A DNA stretch of 9,824 nucleotides from Anaerolineaceae bacterium UBA4890 (GCA_002399085.1 DHCY01000033.1:9275-19098), one strand, 5' to 3'; positions 1 to 6,356 are shown, counted from the stretch's first letter. A program made the numbers and translations. The notes: generated from the sequence alone by a model not told the origin.

Positions 1-25
1 TACAGGAAAGTTAAGTTAGTCCCTC

Positions 26-64
26 GGTCACTGCGAGGGAGCAAAGCGACCGTGGCAGTCTGCC
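26..64. repeat. REP-like palindromic intergenic repeat
   Basis: This stretch contains ACTGC and GCAGT arms around a GAGGGAGCAAAGCGACCG core. It closely resembles the widespread intergenic repeat of the form GTCATTGCGAGGAGCGAAGCGACG...GCAATCT, known from many unrelated bacterial genomes. Here the ends read CACTGC and GGCAGTC, so the compensating base changes keep the arms complementary. It lies immediately downstream of the small leftward gene and could act as a transcript-end structure, but there is no T-run to make it a classical terminator. The family resemblance is from memory of the motif, not a search. Confidence 0.55.
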
Positions 65-96
65 TTTGACTTTTAACAAAAATCAAGGAACGCGAC

Positions 97-309
97 CTAT
101 TCCTTCCGGTTCATCAACCACTTGATCATCATCGCTTTTTCTTCCGGGTTAATGTCCGCCCCATAATCAATCATCCGATCAAGCGTTTCAGACCATTCCT
201 CCGCGCTCATATGGTGTGACATCATAAACTCCAGTGTGTGGTTACCATCGGCTTTTTCAACAAAAAAAGCCTCCATCTCTTCATCTGTCATTGGTTTTTC
301 CATTTTCAA
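97..309 (-). CDS. Small hypothetical protein, heme-less cytochrome c-like C-terminal half
   Basis: This encodes 70 residues if translation starts at the TTG (309-307), or 68 from the in-frame ATG at 303-301. An AGGA lies 5 bases before the TTG and 11 before the ATG, so the start is undecided. The stop is TAG. There is no signal peptide or membrane segment. The first part is acidic and Met-rich (MTDEEMEAFF). The second part, from about residue 33, runs HHMSAEEWSETLDRMIDYGA then DINPEEKAMMIKWLM. That pattern (EEW, a helix ending in RMI.YGA, then a P-E-E helix) resembles the C-terminal helices of some class I and diheme cytochrome c domains. The CxxCH heme site is absent and the protein contains no cysteine. 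Function is unknown. It could be a cofactor-free remnant of such a fold or an unrelated two-helix protein. It is divergently oriented to the transporter operon. Helical, charged composition and a plausible start support a real gene. Confidence 0.6.
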   Translation of the reverse strand: MKMEKPMTDEEMEAFFVEKADGNHTLEFMMSHHMSAEEWSETLDRMIDYGADINPEEKAMMIKWLMNRKE

Positions 310-709
310 CAGTTTCCTATTCTGCTAATTTACTCTGACAGCACAACGTCCGTCCAGGCAGGTTAGATATTTATTGTAGAACTATCAATTCAAGGTAACA
401 ACCAAATCGTTAGACAAAGCGTTTCTCCATTTAATGTCATTGGGAAGAGTATGTACTCGTAAACGATCCATGGTTGGTTTCTCAAAAACAACAGTATGGC
501 ATATTGTCAGAAGGCAATCGTCAATTCTCGTAGGTGGTTGCAGTCAATTCCCAGCCGTGTGAATAAGGCTCAGCCATTTCATCAATCTCCGCCAATTACC
601 CCCATCTTCTCCATCTTAGTGTAAAATTAATTACCGTCGGACCGTTTTCATTCAGGAGATAAGAGGTAATCACCAAATGCTCCACCAATCAGCCACAAAA
701 AGGAGAAAA
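310..709. other. Intergenic region between divergent genes
   Basis: This 400-base AT-richer gap separates the leftward small gene from the rightward transporter operon and should hold promoters for both. I see no ORF of worth. A GAGTA-TG-TACTC palindrome sits at 447-458 and could be an operator, though it is short enough to be chance. Possible rightward -10 elements include GAATAA near 561 (TTGCAG at 538-543 would be its -35) and TAAAAT at 622-627, which has no good -35. None is strong. The conserved core of the purine riboswitch is not recognisable here. Confidence 0.5.
698..709 (+). promoter_or_regulatory. Ribosome binding site deciding the start of the binding-protein gene
   Basis: AAAAGGAG (698-705) lies 4 bases before the ATG at 710. 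An earlier in-frame ATG at 677 has only GAGG about 10 bases upstream. Starting at 677 would add 11 residues, several of them basic, in front of an otherwise ideal lipoprotein signal peptide. The combination of the AGGAG and the compact MRRK n-region favours 710. Confidence 0.65.
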
Positions 710-1960
710 ATGAGAAGAAAGCTGTTGTTGTTTGTTAGTTTGTTTATGGTTTTTGCCCTGGCTCTTTCAGCCTGCCAAACCGCCACCCCGCCCGAAGAGG
801 AACCCCCCGTTGTCGAAGTCGACTGTAAAGCCGAATCCGCACTCGAAGCTGAAGGTGCCTACCAGGTTCCCGCCCCAATCGAAGGCTGCTTCAACGTCGC
901 CTTTGTCTATGTCGGTCCCCATGACGACGGCGGATGGTCTCAATCCCATGACGTCGGTCGCCTCTGGGTGCAGGAAAACGTCCCGGGTGTCCACACCGCT
1001 TACGTCGAAAACGTAGCCGAGGGTGTCGACTCCGAACAAGTCACCCGCTCTTTAGCCCGAAAAGGTTTTGATATGATCTTCACAACCTCCTTCGGCTTCA
1101 TGGATGCCACCGAAACCGTCGCCAGCGAATTCCCTGACAAAGATTTTGTGCATGTTTCCGGCTACAAGTTCAACGGAACCAACTTTGGCAACCTGATGGG
1201 CGCCATGGAAAACATCAAATACCTCGCAGGTATGCTGGCTGGCTCCCGCGCCAAAGCCGATGGCAACCCCAAAATCGGTTACATGGCTACCTTCCCCATC
1301 CCGGAAGAACTGCGCCTTGGTAACGGCTTTGCCCTTGGTGTGCAAAAAACCTGCCCCGAATGCACCATTGACGTGCGCTTCATCCACACCTGGCACGACC
1401 CGACCATCGAACAAGAGGCTGCCAAGTCGCTCTTCGATGCCGGTGCCCAGGTCGTCATGACCGGTGCCGATACCCCCGCCCCCGCCATTGCCGCTCCTGA
1501 AGGCAAATGGGGAATCACCTATGACTATATCGGCAACTGTACAGCCGATGCCTGCCTCAGCAGCATGTACTGGGATTGGGGTCCCATGTATAAGATCGAG
1601 ATCGAAAAATCCATGAACGGCACCTTTGCTGGTGAAGCAGTCTACTTTGATACCGCTGAAGGCGGCATGGGTCTGCTCGGTTTCATGCCAGGCGAAGAAT
1701 ATATGCCCGGTGTCGCCAGCCTGCCCGCAGAAGACCTGCAGATGATCCACGACGAACTGGCTCTGTTCCTCTCCGGCGACAAGGACCGCTTTGCTCTCTT
1801 CACCGGTCCCATCACTGACAATCAGGGCAATCTGGTCCTCGCTGAAGGCGAAAGCCTGCGCCAGGTCGACCTGGACTGCTTTGAAGGTCCCGGCGCACCC
1901 TGTGAGGGTGGTGTCGGGATGTACTGGTGGAACCAGAACGTTACTGCCGAACTTCCGTAA
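710..1960 (+). CDS. bmpA: BMP-family ABC transporter substrate-binding lipoprotein
   Basis: This is the extracytoplasmic solute-binding component of the importer encoded by the next three genes. From ATG 710 it has 416 residues; an alternative ATG at 677 would give 427. The N-terminus is a lipoprotein signal: MRRK, a hydrophobic core, then lipobox LSAC with Cys22 as the lipidated residue. A Pro/Glu-rich linker (about 27-37) follows, then a Bmp-type (PF02608) periplasmic-binding fold. Recognisable BMP features are FNVAFVYVGPHDDGGW at about 61-76, the repeated strand-turn pattern DMIFTTSFGF, and KIGYMATFPIPE. In characterised family members such as PnrA an aromatic residue near the DxGxxN segment stacks on a purine base, and Trp76 is in about that place. 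Nucleoside or purine uptake is therefore the best guess, but substrate is not proven. Eight mature cysteines fall in closely spaced pairs (39/60, 215/218, 277/282, 390/398), suggesting disulfides. First gene of the operon, followed by a hairpin before the ATPase. Confidence 0.9.
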   Translation: MRRKLLLFVSLFMVFALALSACQTATPPEEEPPVVEVDCKAESALEAEGAYQVPAPIEGCFNVAFVYVGPHDDGGWSQSHDVGRLWVQENVPGVHTAYVENVAEGVDSEQVTRSLARKGFDMIFTTSFGFMDATETVASEFPDKDFVHVSGYKFNGTNFGNLMGAMENIKYLAGMLAGSRAKADGNPKIGYMATFPIPEELRLGNGFALGVQKTCPECTIDVRFIHTWHDPTIEQEAAKSLFDAGAQVVMTGADTPAPAIAAPEGKWGITYDYIGNCTADACLSSMYWDWGPMYKIEIEKSMNGTFAGEAVYFDTAEGGMGLLGFMPGEEYMPGVASLPAEDLQMIHDELALFLSGDKDRFALFTGPITDNQGNLVLAEGESLRQVDLDCFEGPGAPCEGGVGMYWWNQNVTAELP

Positions 1961-1978
1961 TTTGAGCTAATATTTTCA

Positions 1979-2007
1979 GAGAGATGGCTCCAAAAGAGCC
2001 ATCTCTC
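1979..2007 (+). promoter_or_regulatory. Perfect 12-bp intercistronic hairpin
   Basis: GAGAGATGGCTC (1979-1990) and GAGCCATCTCTC (1996-2007) are exact inverted complements around a 5-base CAAAA loop. It lies 18 bases after the binding-protein stop codon and 17 before the ATPase start. The sequence that follows is ACATAAAAG, with no T-run, so it is not a classical intrinsic terminator. In other ABC operons (for example malE-malF in E. coli) structures at this place stabilise the upstream mRNA or partly attenuate transcription so that binding protein is made in excess. The same role here is inference from position. Confidence 0.75.
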
Positions 2008-2024
2008 ACATAAAAGATGGACTC

Positions 2025-3830
2025 ATGACATTTAAAGAAACCCCAGATGCAGTCCCCGCCGTGGAAATGCAAGATATTACCCTGCGCTTTCCCGGCGTTT
2101 TAGCGAACGACCATGTCAACTTCACCATGTATCCCGGTGAAATTCACGCGCTTCTTGGCGAGAACGGCGCCGGTAAAAGCACCCTCATGAACGTGCTTAC
2201 CGGTCTCTACAAGCCCCAGTCCGGCGAAATCCGCATCCATGGAAAAAAGGTAAGCTTCAATTCTCCCAAAGACGCCATTGCCAACGGCATTGGCATGGTC
2301 CATCAGCATTTCATGCTGGTCGAAAATCAAACCGTGACCGAAAACATCCTGATCGGGCTCGACACACCTCGCTTCGCTCTCAACCTCAAAAAGTATGACC
2401 AGGAAGTTAGCGACCTGGCAGATCAATTTGGCATCCATATCGACCCCACCGCCAAGATCTGGCAGCTTTCGGTTGGTGAGCAACAGCGCGTCGAAATCCT
2501 CAAAATCCTCTACCGCGGTGCTGACATCCTGATCATGGATGAGCCCACCGCCGTGCTGGCACCCCAGGAAGCCGATGAACTGATTGCCACCCTCAAGGGC
2601 ATGGCTGCCCAGGGCAAAGCAATCGCCTTCATCAGTCACAAGCTCGCCGAGGTCAAACAGGTCGCCGACAAACTTACCGTCCTGCGCCGTGGTCGCGTCA
2701 CCGCTGAACGCATGGACCTGCACGATTTCACCCGTGAAAGCCTCGCCTCGCTCATGGTCGGTCGCGAAGTGATTTTTAACCTGCATAAATGCGACCAGGA
2801 TCCTGGTCGCGAAGTTTTGCGCCTCGAGGACGTCTCCGCGCTCAACAATAAAAACCTGCCCGCCCTGCGCAATGTGGACCTCGCCCTGCACGAAGGCGAG
2901 ATCCTCGGCATCGCTGGCGTCGCCGGCAACGGTCAGAGTGAACTGGTCGAAGTCATTACCGGGCTGCGTCCCTGCACCGGCAACATCTGGCTGGAAGGCA
3001 AAAACATCGCCAACAAACCTCCCGCCTTTTCCATCAGCCAGGGGCTTGCCCACATCCCCGAAGACCGTATCGGCGTCGGTTCTGCCCCAAACCTCTCGCT
3101 CACCAGCAATATCATCATGAAACGCTACGACCAGGAGCCCATCAGCCACAATTGGCAGCTCGACTACGTGGCAGCCGATACGCTTGCCGGCGGCTTGAAA
3201 GATGAATACGACATCCAGGCACCCAGCGTGCAAACCCAGGCGCGGAAACTCTCGGGCGGCAACCTGCAGAAGCTGATCCTCGCCCGTGAGCTCTCCAGCA
3301 CCCCCCGCCTGATCGTCGCCATGCAGCCCACCCGCGGACTCGACGTGGGCGCAATTGAAAGCGTACAGCAGCTCTTGCTACGCCAACGTGAACAGGGCTG
3401 CGCCATTTTGCTGGTCTCCGAAGACCTCGACGAATTGCTCGCCCTCTCTGACCGCATCGCCGTCATGTACGAAGGGCACGTCGTCGGCACAATTTGCAGC
3501 GCCGACTTCGACATCACTAAAATCGGTCTGATGATGACCGGCACGCTCCCGCAGGACCTTCCCCCCGAAGTTCCGGAGCTCAAAAGCCCCGCCCCCGGCT
3601 CCGTTTCCGATTTTGATTCGGTTCTCGATCACGTGAAAGACTTTGAGCAAATCGAGCAAGCCTCACCTGCCGGGCAACCCGTCGTCATTCCCGAAGAAGA
3701 AATTCCTCCTTCTGAAGAGCCGTCCAGAGGGGGCTCGTCTCCCTCCGCACAAGACCTCAACCTCTCCGAAAAAGAGCGCGTATTACGCAAAGTGTTGGGC
3801 GAAAACTACAACAAGGGAGATGAAGCGTGA
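2025..3830 (+). CDS. ABC transporter ATPase with two nucleotide-binding domains (nucleoside/purine type)
   Basis: This is the cytoplasmic energy-coupling subunit (601 aa) of the BMP importer, equivalent to NupA/YufO. NBD1 is canonical: Walker A GENGAGKS (45-52), Q-loop Gln94, signature LSVGEQQ (148-154), Walker B ILIMDEP (168-174) with Glu173, and H-loop His205. NBD2 is degenerate as is usual in this sugar/nucleoside class: GNGQSE (301-306) replaces the Walker A lysine, MQPTRGLD (433-440) has Gln in place of the catalytic Glu, and VSEDLDE (464-470) has no H-loop His. Its signature LSGGNLQ (409-415) is intact. One competent and one degenerate ATP site is thus expected. The ABC core ends near 505. 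It is followed by about 95 extra residues, acidic and Pro/Ser-rich, ending in a charged helix-like stretch (580-596), longer than the usual length of about 500-520. The start has only a weak Shine-Dalgarno. The stop overlaps the GTG of the next gene by 4 bases. Confidence 0.92.
   Translation: MTFKETPDAVPAVEMQDITLRFPGVLANDHVNFTMYPGEIHALLGENGAGKSTLMNVLTGLYKPQSGEIRIHGKKVSFNSPKDAIANGIGMVHQHFMLVENQTVTENILIGLDTPRFALNLKKYDQEVSDLADQFGIHIDPTAKIWQLSVGEQQRVEILKILYRGADILIMDEPTAVLAPQEADELIATLKGMAAQGKAIAFISHKLAEVKQVADKLTVLRRGRVTAERMDLHDFTRESLASLMVGREVIFNLHKCDQDPGREVLRLEDVSALNNKNLPALRNVDLALHEGEILGIAGVAGNGQSELVEVITGLRPCTGNIWLEGKNIANKPPAFSISQGLAHIPEDRIGVGSAPNLSLTSNIIMKRYDQEPISHNWQLDYVAADTLAGGLKDEYDIQAPSVQTQARKLSGGNLQKLILARELSSTPRLIVAMQPTRGLDVGAIESVQQLLLRQREQGCAILLVSEDLDELLALSDRIAVMYEGHVVGTICSADFDITKIGLMMTGTLPQDLPPEVPELKSPAPGSVSDFDSVLDHVKDFEQIEQASPAGQPVVIPEEEIPPSEEPSRGGSSPSAQDLNLSEKERVLRKVLGENYNKGDEA
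2791..2810. repeat. Perfect 20-bp palindrome inside the ATPase gene
   Basis: GCGACCAGGA is followed directly by its exact complement TCCTGGTCGC, with a BamHI-like GGATCC at the centre. It encodes part of the linker between the two nucleotide-binding domains (Cys-Asp-Gln-Asp-Pro-Gly-Arg, 256-262). An 11-base direct repeat, GGTCGCGAAGT, occurs at 2760-2770 and 2805-2815, so the Gly-Arg-Glu-Val codons are repeated 15 codons apart. Confidence 0.8.
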
Positions 3831-4933
3831 AAATCCCCTACCCCGTGTTCCTCAAACGTCACGAAGACCCACCCAAATGGCTGCCAGCTGTCACTTCCAT
3901 CGGCGCGGTCATCCTGGCGTTCATTATTTCAGGCATCGTCCTCGCCGCCACTGGCGCCAACCCCTTCACCGTTTATTCCTACTTCTTCAAAGCCTCCTTT
4001 GGCTCCTGGGGCGCCTTCTCTGACGTGATCGTCAAAGCCACCCCCCTCCTGCTGATCGGTCTGGGCTGCGCGCTCGCCTTTAAAATGCGCCTCTGGAACA
4101 TCGGCGCCGAAGGGCAATTCTTCATAGGTGCCTTCATGGCGAGCGCAGTCGTTATGGTTCCGCTCGTCAACCTCGACACCACCCCCCGTTGGGCGATCAT
4201 CTCGCTCATGATGCTGCTTGGAATGGTTGGCGGCGCGCTCTACGGCTTCATCCCTGGTTTCCTCAAAGCCAAACTGAACATTAACGAAGTCATCATCACC
4301 CTCATGCTCAACTACATCGCTGTGCTCTGGAACAATTACTGGATCTTCGGCAAGTGGTCCGAAGCCGGCTTCCAGATGACCAAAACTTTCCCGCGCAGCG
4401 CCTGGCTGCCCCGCCTGGCAGATTACGCCGCCGAGGTCCCCGCCTTCGCAGGCATGACCGCCCACTTCGGCATCCTTTTTGGGCTCATTGCCGCCGTCAT
4501 AATCTACCAGATCCTCTATCGCAGCAAATGGGGCTATAAAATCACCCTAATCGGCGATAACCCCAAAGCCGCCCGCTATGCCGGTATCAATATCGCCCGC
4601 AACACCATCCTGGTGTTCATGGTCTCAGGCGCCCTGGCAGGGCTGGCGGGCATGACCGAGGTCTCCGGCGTGGTCCACCGCCTGCAGGAGCGCATTTCCA
4701 CCTCCTACGGTTTCTCCGGCGTGATCGTCGCCTGGCTCGCCAAACTCAACCCATTCGCCGTGATCGTCGTCTCGGTTCTTTTTGGCGCGCTGCTGGTTGC
4801 CAGCCGCGAGATCCAGCCTTCTGGCATCTCTTTCCTCATCCAGGGCATCACCCTTTTCCTCGTCATCAGCAGTGATGTCCTCCTCAAATACGAAATCAAA
4901 TGGGTTCGCCCTGCACAGGAGACCGCCCAATGA
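3827..4933 (+). CDS. ABC transporter permease, BPD_transp_2 family (first permease)
   Basis: This inner-membrane subunit (368 aa) is equivalent to NupB/YufP and forms half of the import channel. It starts at a GTG that overlaps the ATPase stop in the arrangement GTGA. A GGGAGA (3815-3820) within the end of the ATPase gene lies 6 bases upstream, indicating translational coupling. Family features visible are a hydrophobic first segment (about 21-42), the conserved stretch FKMRLWNIGAEGQFFIGA (85-102), further hydrophobic segments near 104-118, 122-144, 154-174, 213-230, 258-277, 295-325 and 333-353, and the cytoplasmic coupling loop GDNPKAARYAGIN (243-255). Eight to nine membrane spans are likely by eye. 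Length and motif order match complete family members. Substrate follows that of the binding protein and is inferred to be a nucleoside or purine. Confidence 0.9.
   Translation: MKIPYPVFLKRHEDPPKWLPAVTSIGAVILAFIISGIVLAATGANPFTVYSYFFKASFGSWGAFSDVIVKATPLLLIGLGCALAFKMRLWNIGAEGQFFIGAFMASAVVMVPLVNLDTTPRWAIISLMMLLGMVGGALYGFIPGFLKAKLNINEVIITLMLNYIAVLWNNYWIFGKWSEAGFQMTKTFPRSAWLPRLADYAAEVPAFAGMTAHFGILFGLIAAVIIYQILYRSKWGYKITLIGDNPKAARYAGINIARNTILVFMVSGALAGLAGMTEVSGVVHRLQERISTSYGFSGVIVAWLAKLNPFAVIVVSVLFGALLVASREIQPSGISFLIQGITLFLVISSDVLLKYEIKWVRPAQETAQ
4917..4921 (+). promoter_or_regulatory. Ribosome binding site deciding the start of the second permease
   Basis: AGGAG lies 8 bases before ATG 4930, inside the end of the first permease gene. 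The ATG overlaps that gene's TGA stop as ATGA. An upstream in-frame ATG at 4900 would add ten polar residues and has no comparable site, so 4930 is preferred. Confidence 0.8.
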
Positions 4934-5895
4934 ACTGGATCGAAATCTTCCGCTCCGGCATTTCAACCGGTACCGTTTTGCTCATCGCCGCCATCGGCGA
5001 GATCCTCACCGAACGCTCGGGCATCCAAAACCTGGGCGTCGAAGGCATGATGCTGGTGGGCGCCATGGCTGGCTTCAAAGTCGCCTTCCAGACCGGAAAC
5101 GTCTGGCTGGGGCTGCTGGCTGCCATCGCCGCCGGCGGGCTGCTCAGCCTCGCCCACGCCCTCGTCGTCATCCATTTCCAAGCCGATCAAACCGTCAGCG
5201 GGCTCTCGCTCACCTTCCTGGGCACTGGTCTGGCGCTGGTTTTGGGCGATGGGCTCACCGGTCAGACTGCCCCGGTCATCCCCAGCGCCACGATCCCGCT
5301 GCTCTCCCAGATCCCTTACCTCGGTCCGGTCGCCTTTGCCAACCACAACTTGCTGGTCTATCTTGGCTACCTGCTCATGCCCCTGACCTGGTACTACATC
5401 AATAAAACCCGCCCCGGGCTGCATTTGCGCGCCGTGGGCGAAAACCCCGCCGCTGCCGACACCCTGGGCGTCAACATCTACCGCACGCGCTACCTCTATA
5501 CCTTTATTGGCGGCTGCTTTGCCGGTCTGGCTGGCGCTGCCATCAGCGTCGCCATCGCCCCCGGCTGGTATTCCAACCTCACCGTCAACGGTCAGGGCTG
5601 GATCGCCGTCGCCCTGGTCATCTTCGCCCACTGGAACCCCTGGCGTGCTGCCCTGGGCGGCTACCTGTTTGGTGTGCTGCGGCGCTTCACACTCGATTTG
5701 CAAGGACCGCGCCTGCTCTTTGGCTTGGCAAACCCGTTTTTCTTTAACACCAACCTGGTCTTCTTTTTGCAAATGGCGCCCTATCTGTTGACCATCATCG
5801 CCCTGATCTGGGGCAGTTCTGCTGCGAGAAGGAAACGTATCGGCTCCCCCGCCGCCCTCGGCGTGCCATATCAGAGGGGTGAAAGAGGCTTGTAG
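4930..5895 (+). CDS. ABC transporter permease, BPD_transp_2 family (second permease)
   Basis: This is the second inner-membrane subunit (321 aa), equivalent to NupC/YufQ, which pairs with the first permease in the BMP importer. The start is set by AGGAG at 4917-4921 and the 4-base ATGA overlap. The N-terminus shows the diagnostic pattern GEILTERSGIQNLGVEGMM (23-41). The coupling loop GENPAAADTLGVN lies at 170-182, and the conserved GQGWIAVALVIFAHWNPW at 221-238. Hydrophobic segments are visible near 11-25, 40-55, 58-80, 86-107, 139-157, 188-209, 225-250 and 272-295. The C-terminal 25 residues are basic and non-membrane. The TAG stop lies within the repeat-like sequence GTAGGGAACG that opens the next intergenic region, so the tail may have been set by repeat insertion. 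Last gene of the operon. Confidence 0.9.
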   Translation: MNWIEIFRSGISTGTVLLIAAIGEILTERSGIQNLGVEGMMLVGAMAGFKVAFQTGNVWLGLLAAIAAGGLLSLAHALVVIHFQADQTVSGLSLTFLGTGLALVLGDGLTGQTAPVIPSATIPLLSQIPYLGPVAFANHNLLVYLGYLLMPLTWYYINKTRPGLHLRAVGENPAAADTLGVNIYRTRYLYTFIGGCFAGLAGAAISVAIAPGWYSNLTVNGQGWIAVALVIFAHWNPWRAALGGYLFGVLRRFTLDLQGPRLLFGLANPFFFNTNLVFFLQMAPYLLTIIALIWGSSAARRKRIGSPAALGVPYQRGERGL

Positions 5896-5916
5896 GGAAC
5901 GTGCACTGCTCGTTCC
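5893..5916. repeat. Palindromic repeat overlapping the second permease stop
   Basis: GGAACG (5896-5901) and CGTTCC (5911-5916) are exact inverted complements around a 9-base loop. The leading GTAG matches the way the GTAGGGGCGGG repeats further right begin. It overlaps the TAG stop codon. No T-run follows, so it is probably a dispersed palindromic repeat and not a terminator. Confidence 0.5.
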
Positions 5917-5931
5917 GCGCGATGCTTACCA

Positions 5932-5949
5932 CCTCCTCTTTAGAGGGGG
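5932..5949. repeat. Short hairpin repeat CCTCCTCT-TT-AGAGGGGG
   Basis: Eight-base arms pair with one G-T wobble around a 2-base centre, followed by a G-rich stretch (ACGGCGTAGCCGGGGGG). It has the look of a dispersed intergenic element. No function can be read from it. Confidence 0.4.
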
Positions 5950-5990
5950 ACGGCGTAGCCGGGGGGTGATAGCTGATAGGATTTTCGTAG

Positions 5991-6026
5991 GCCGGGCGGC
6001 GTACTTCAACCCGGCTTATTTTATTG
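5991..6026 (+). terminator. Possible rho-independent terminator of the transporter operon
   Basis: GCCGGG (5991-5996) and CCCGGC (6010-6015) form a 6-bp GC-only stem with a 13-base loop, followed by TTATTTTATTG. It lies about 95 bases after the last transporter gene in the right orientation. The loop is long and the T-tract is interrupted, so strength is uncertain. The inner GGCGTACTTCAA also looks like a dispersed repeat core. Confidence 0.45.
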
Positions 6027-6056
6027 TGCCTTGTATTGTCCTTTCCTATCAGCAAT

Positions 6057-6099
6057 CCCCTATCCCCTATTCCCTATTCCCTTTTTACACTTTTTACAC
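6057..6099. repeat. Two adjacent short tandem arrays (7-bp and 9-bp units)
   Basis: Units CCCCTAT, CCCCTAT, TCCCTAT and a partial TCCC run from 6057 to 6081. They are followed without a gap by two exact copies of TTTTTACAC (6082-6099). Such arrays are prone to slippage and could vary in copy number between strains. No coding function is seen. Confidence 0.75.
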
Positions 6100-6142
6100 T
6101 GTTTTTTGACGGCACAAGAAGGCGATTTGAGTACTGGTTGGG

Positions 6143-6177
6143 GTGCCGGCGAGCGCAAGCTGCCAGTGCCGGCAAGC
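6143..6177. repeat. Imperfect direct repeat GTGCCGGC(G/A)AGC
   Basis: GTGCCGGCGAGC (6143-6154) recurs as GTGCCGGCAAGC (6166-6177), 23 bases apart with one mismatch, and each copy has a GCCGGC palindrome at its centre. GCAAGC also occurs at 6155-6160, between the two copies, and again at the end of the second copy (6172-6177). It is probably part of a dispersed intergenic element. Confidence 0.5.
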
Positions 6178-6234
6178 AGGATACGGCGATCTTGATTTTT
6201 TAACGTGCGGCACCTGGGGTGAGATTTTGCCTAT

Positions 6235-6262
6235 ATTATAGCACATCTGTTCTGTTTTGGAA
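6235..6262 (-). promoter_or_regulatory. Leftward extended -10 promoter-like element
   Basis: On the minus strand TGCTATAAT (6243-6235) is a perfect extended -10. Sixteen bases upstream lies TTCCAA (6262-6257), a poor -35, which is tolerable for an extended -10 promoter. No convincing gene follows leftward. Transcription from here would run into the repeats and the 3' end of the transporter operon. It could make a small or antisense RNA, be a relic of a lost gene, or be chance in an AT-rich patch. Confidence 0.4.
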
Positions 6263-6298
6263 GGGGATGGGAACAGGAACCTGGGCGCGGTAGTCATG

Positions 6299-6327
6299 GT
6301 AGGGGCGGGTTCAGACCCCGCCCCTAC
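6299..6327. repeat. GTAGGGGCGGG palindromic repeat, copy 1
   Basis: GTAGGGGCGGG (6299-6309) and CCCGCCCCTAC (6317-6327) form a perfect 11-bp stem around TTCAGAC. The sequence after it is ATTTGCTTAATAA, so there is no terminator-type T-run. It belongs with the copies at 6441-6461 and 9758-9786. Repeats of the form TAGGGGCGGGTT...AACCCGCCCCTA are familiar from many bacterial intergenic regions. Confidence 0.85.
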
Positions 6328-6356
6328 ATTTGCTTAATAACCCTAACAATCGATAA

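Noticed and set aside
310..709. Purine riboswitch controlling a nucleoside/purine transporter operon
   Set aside because: The conserved loop and junction core of the purine riboswitch is not recognisable, and no terminator-like stem precedes the start codon.
677..709. Upstream ATG (677) as start of the binding protein
   Set aside because: It would add 11 residues before an ideal lipoprotein signal. The better AGGAG sits before ATG 710.
1052..1750. Leftward open frame of 232 codons opposite the binding-protein gene, and a similar one at 4963-5772 opposite the second permease
   Set aside because: Both are shadows of strongly supported genes, with Gly/His/Asp-rich composition typical of antisense frames in GC-rich DNA.
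1979..2007. Hairpin as a full intrinsic terminator
   Set aside because: There is no T-run after the stem, and the downstream genes need transcription from the same promoter, so a processing or stabilising role fits better.
2100..3233. Long leftward open frame of 377 codons opposite the ATPase gene
   Set aside because: It is the complement of a GC-rich, codon-biased gene with all ABC motifs. The leftward product has low complexity (many Gly, Asp, Val) and no recognisable domain or ribosome binding site.
5879..6109. Rightward open frame of 76 codons after the second permease
   Set aside because: Its translation is a string of hairpin and tandem-repeat sequence with no ribosome binding site, and it begins inside the preceding gene.
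6094..6297. Leftward open frame of 67 codons downstream of the promoter-like element
   Set aside because: Its ATG lies upstream of the promoter-like element, there is no good ribosome binding site, and the peptide is largely repeat translation.
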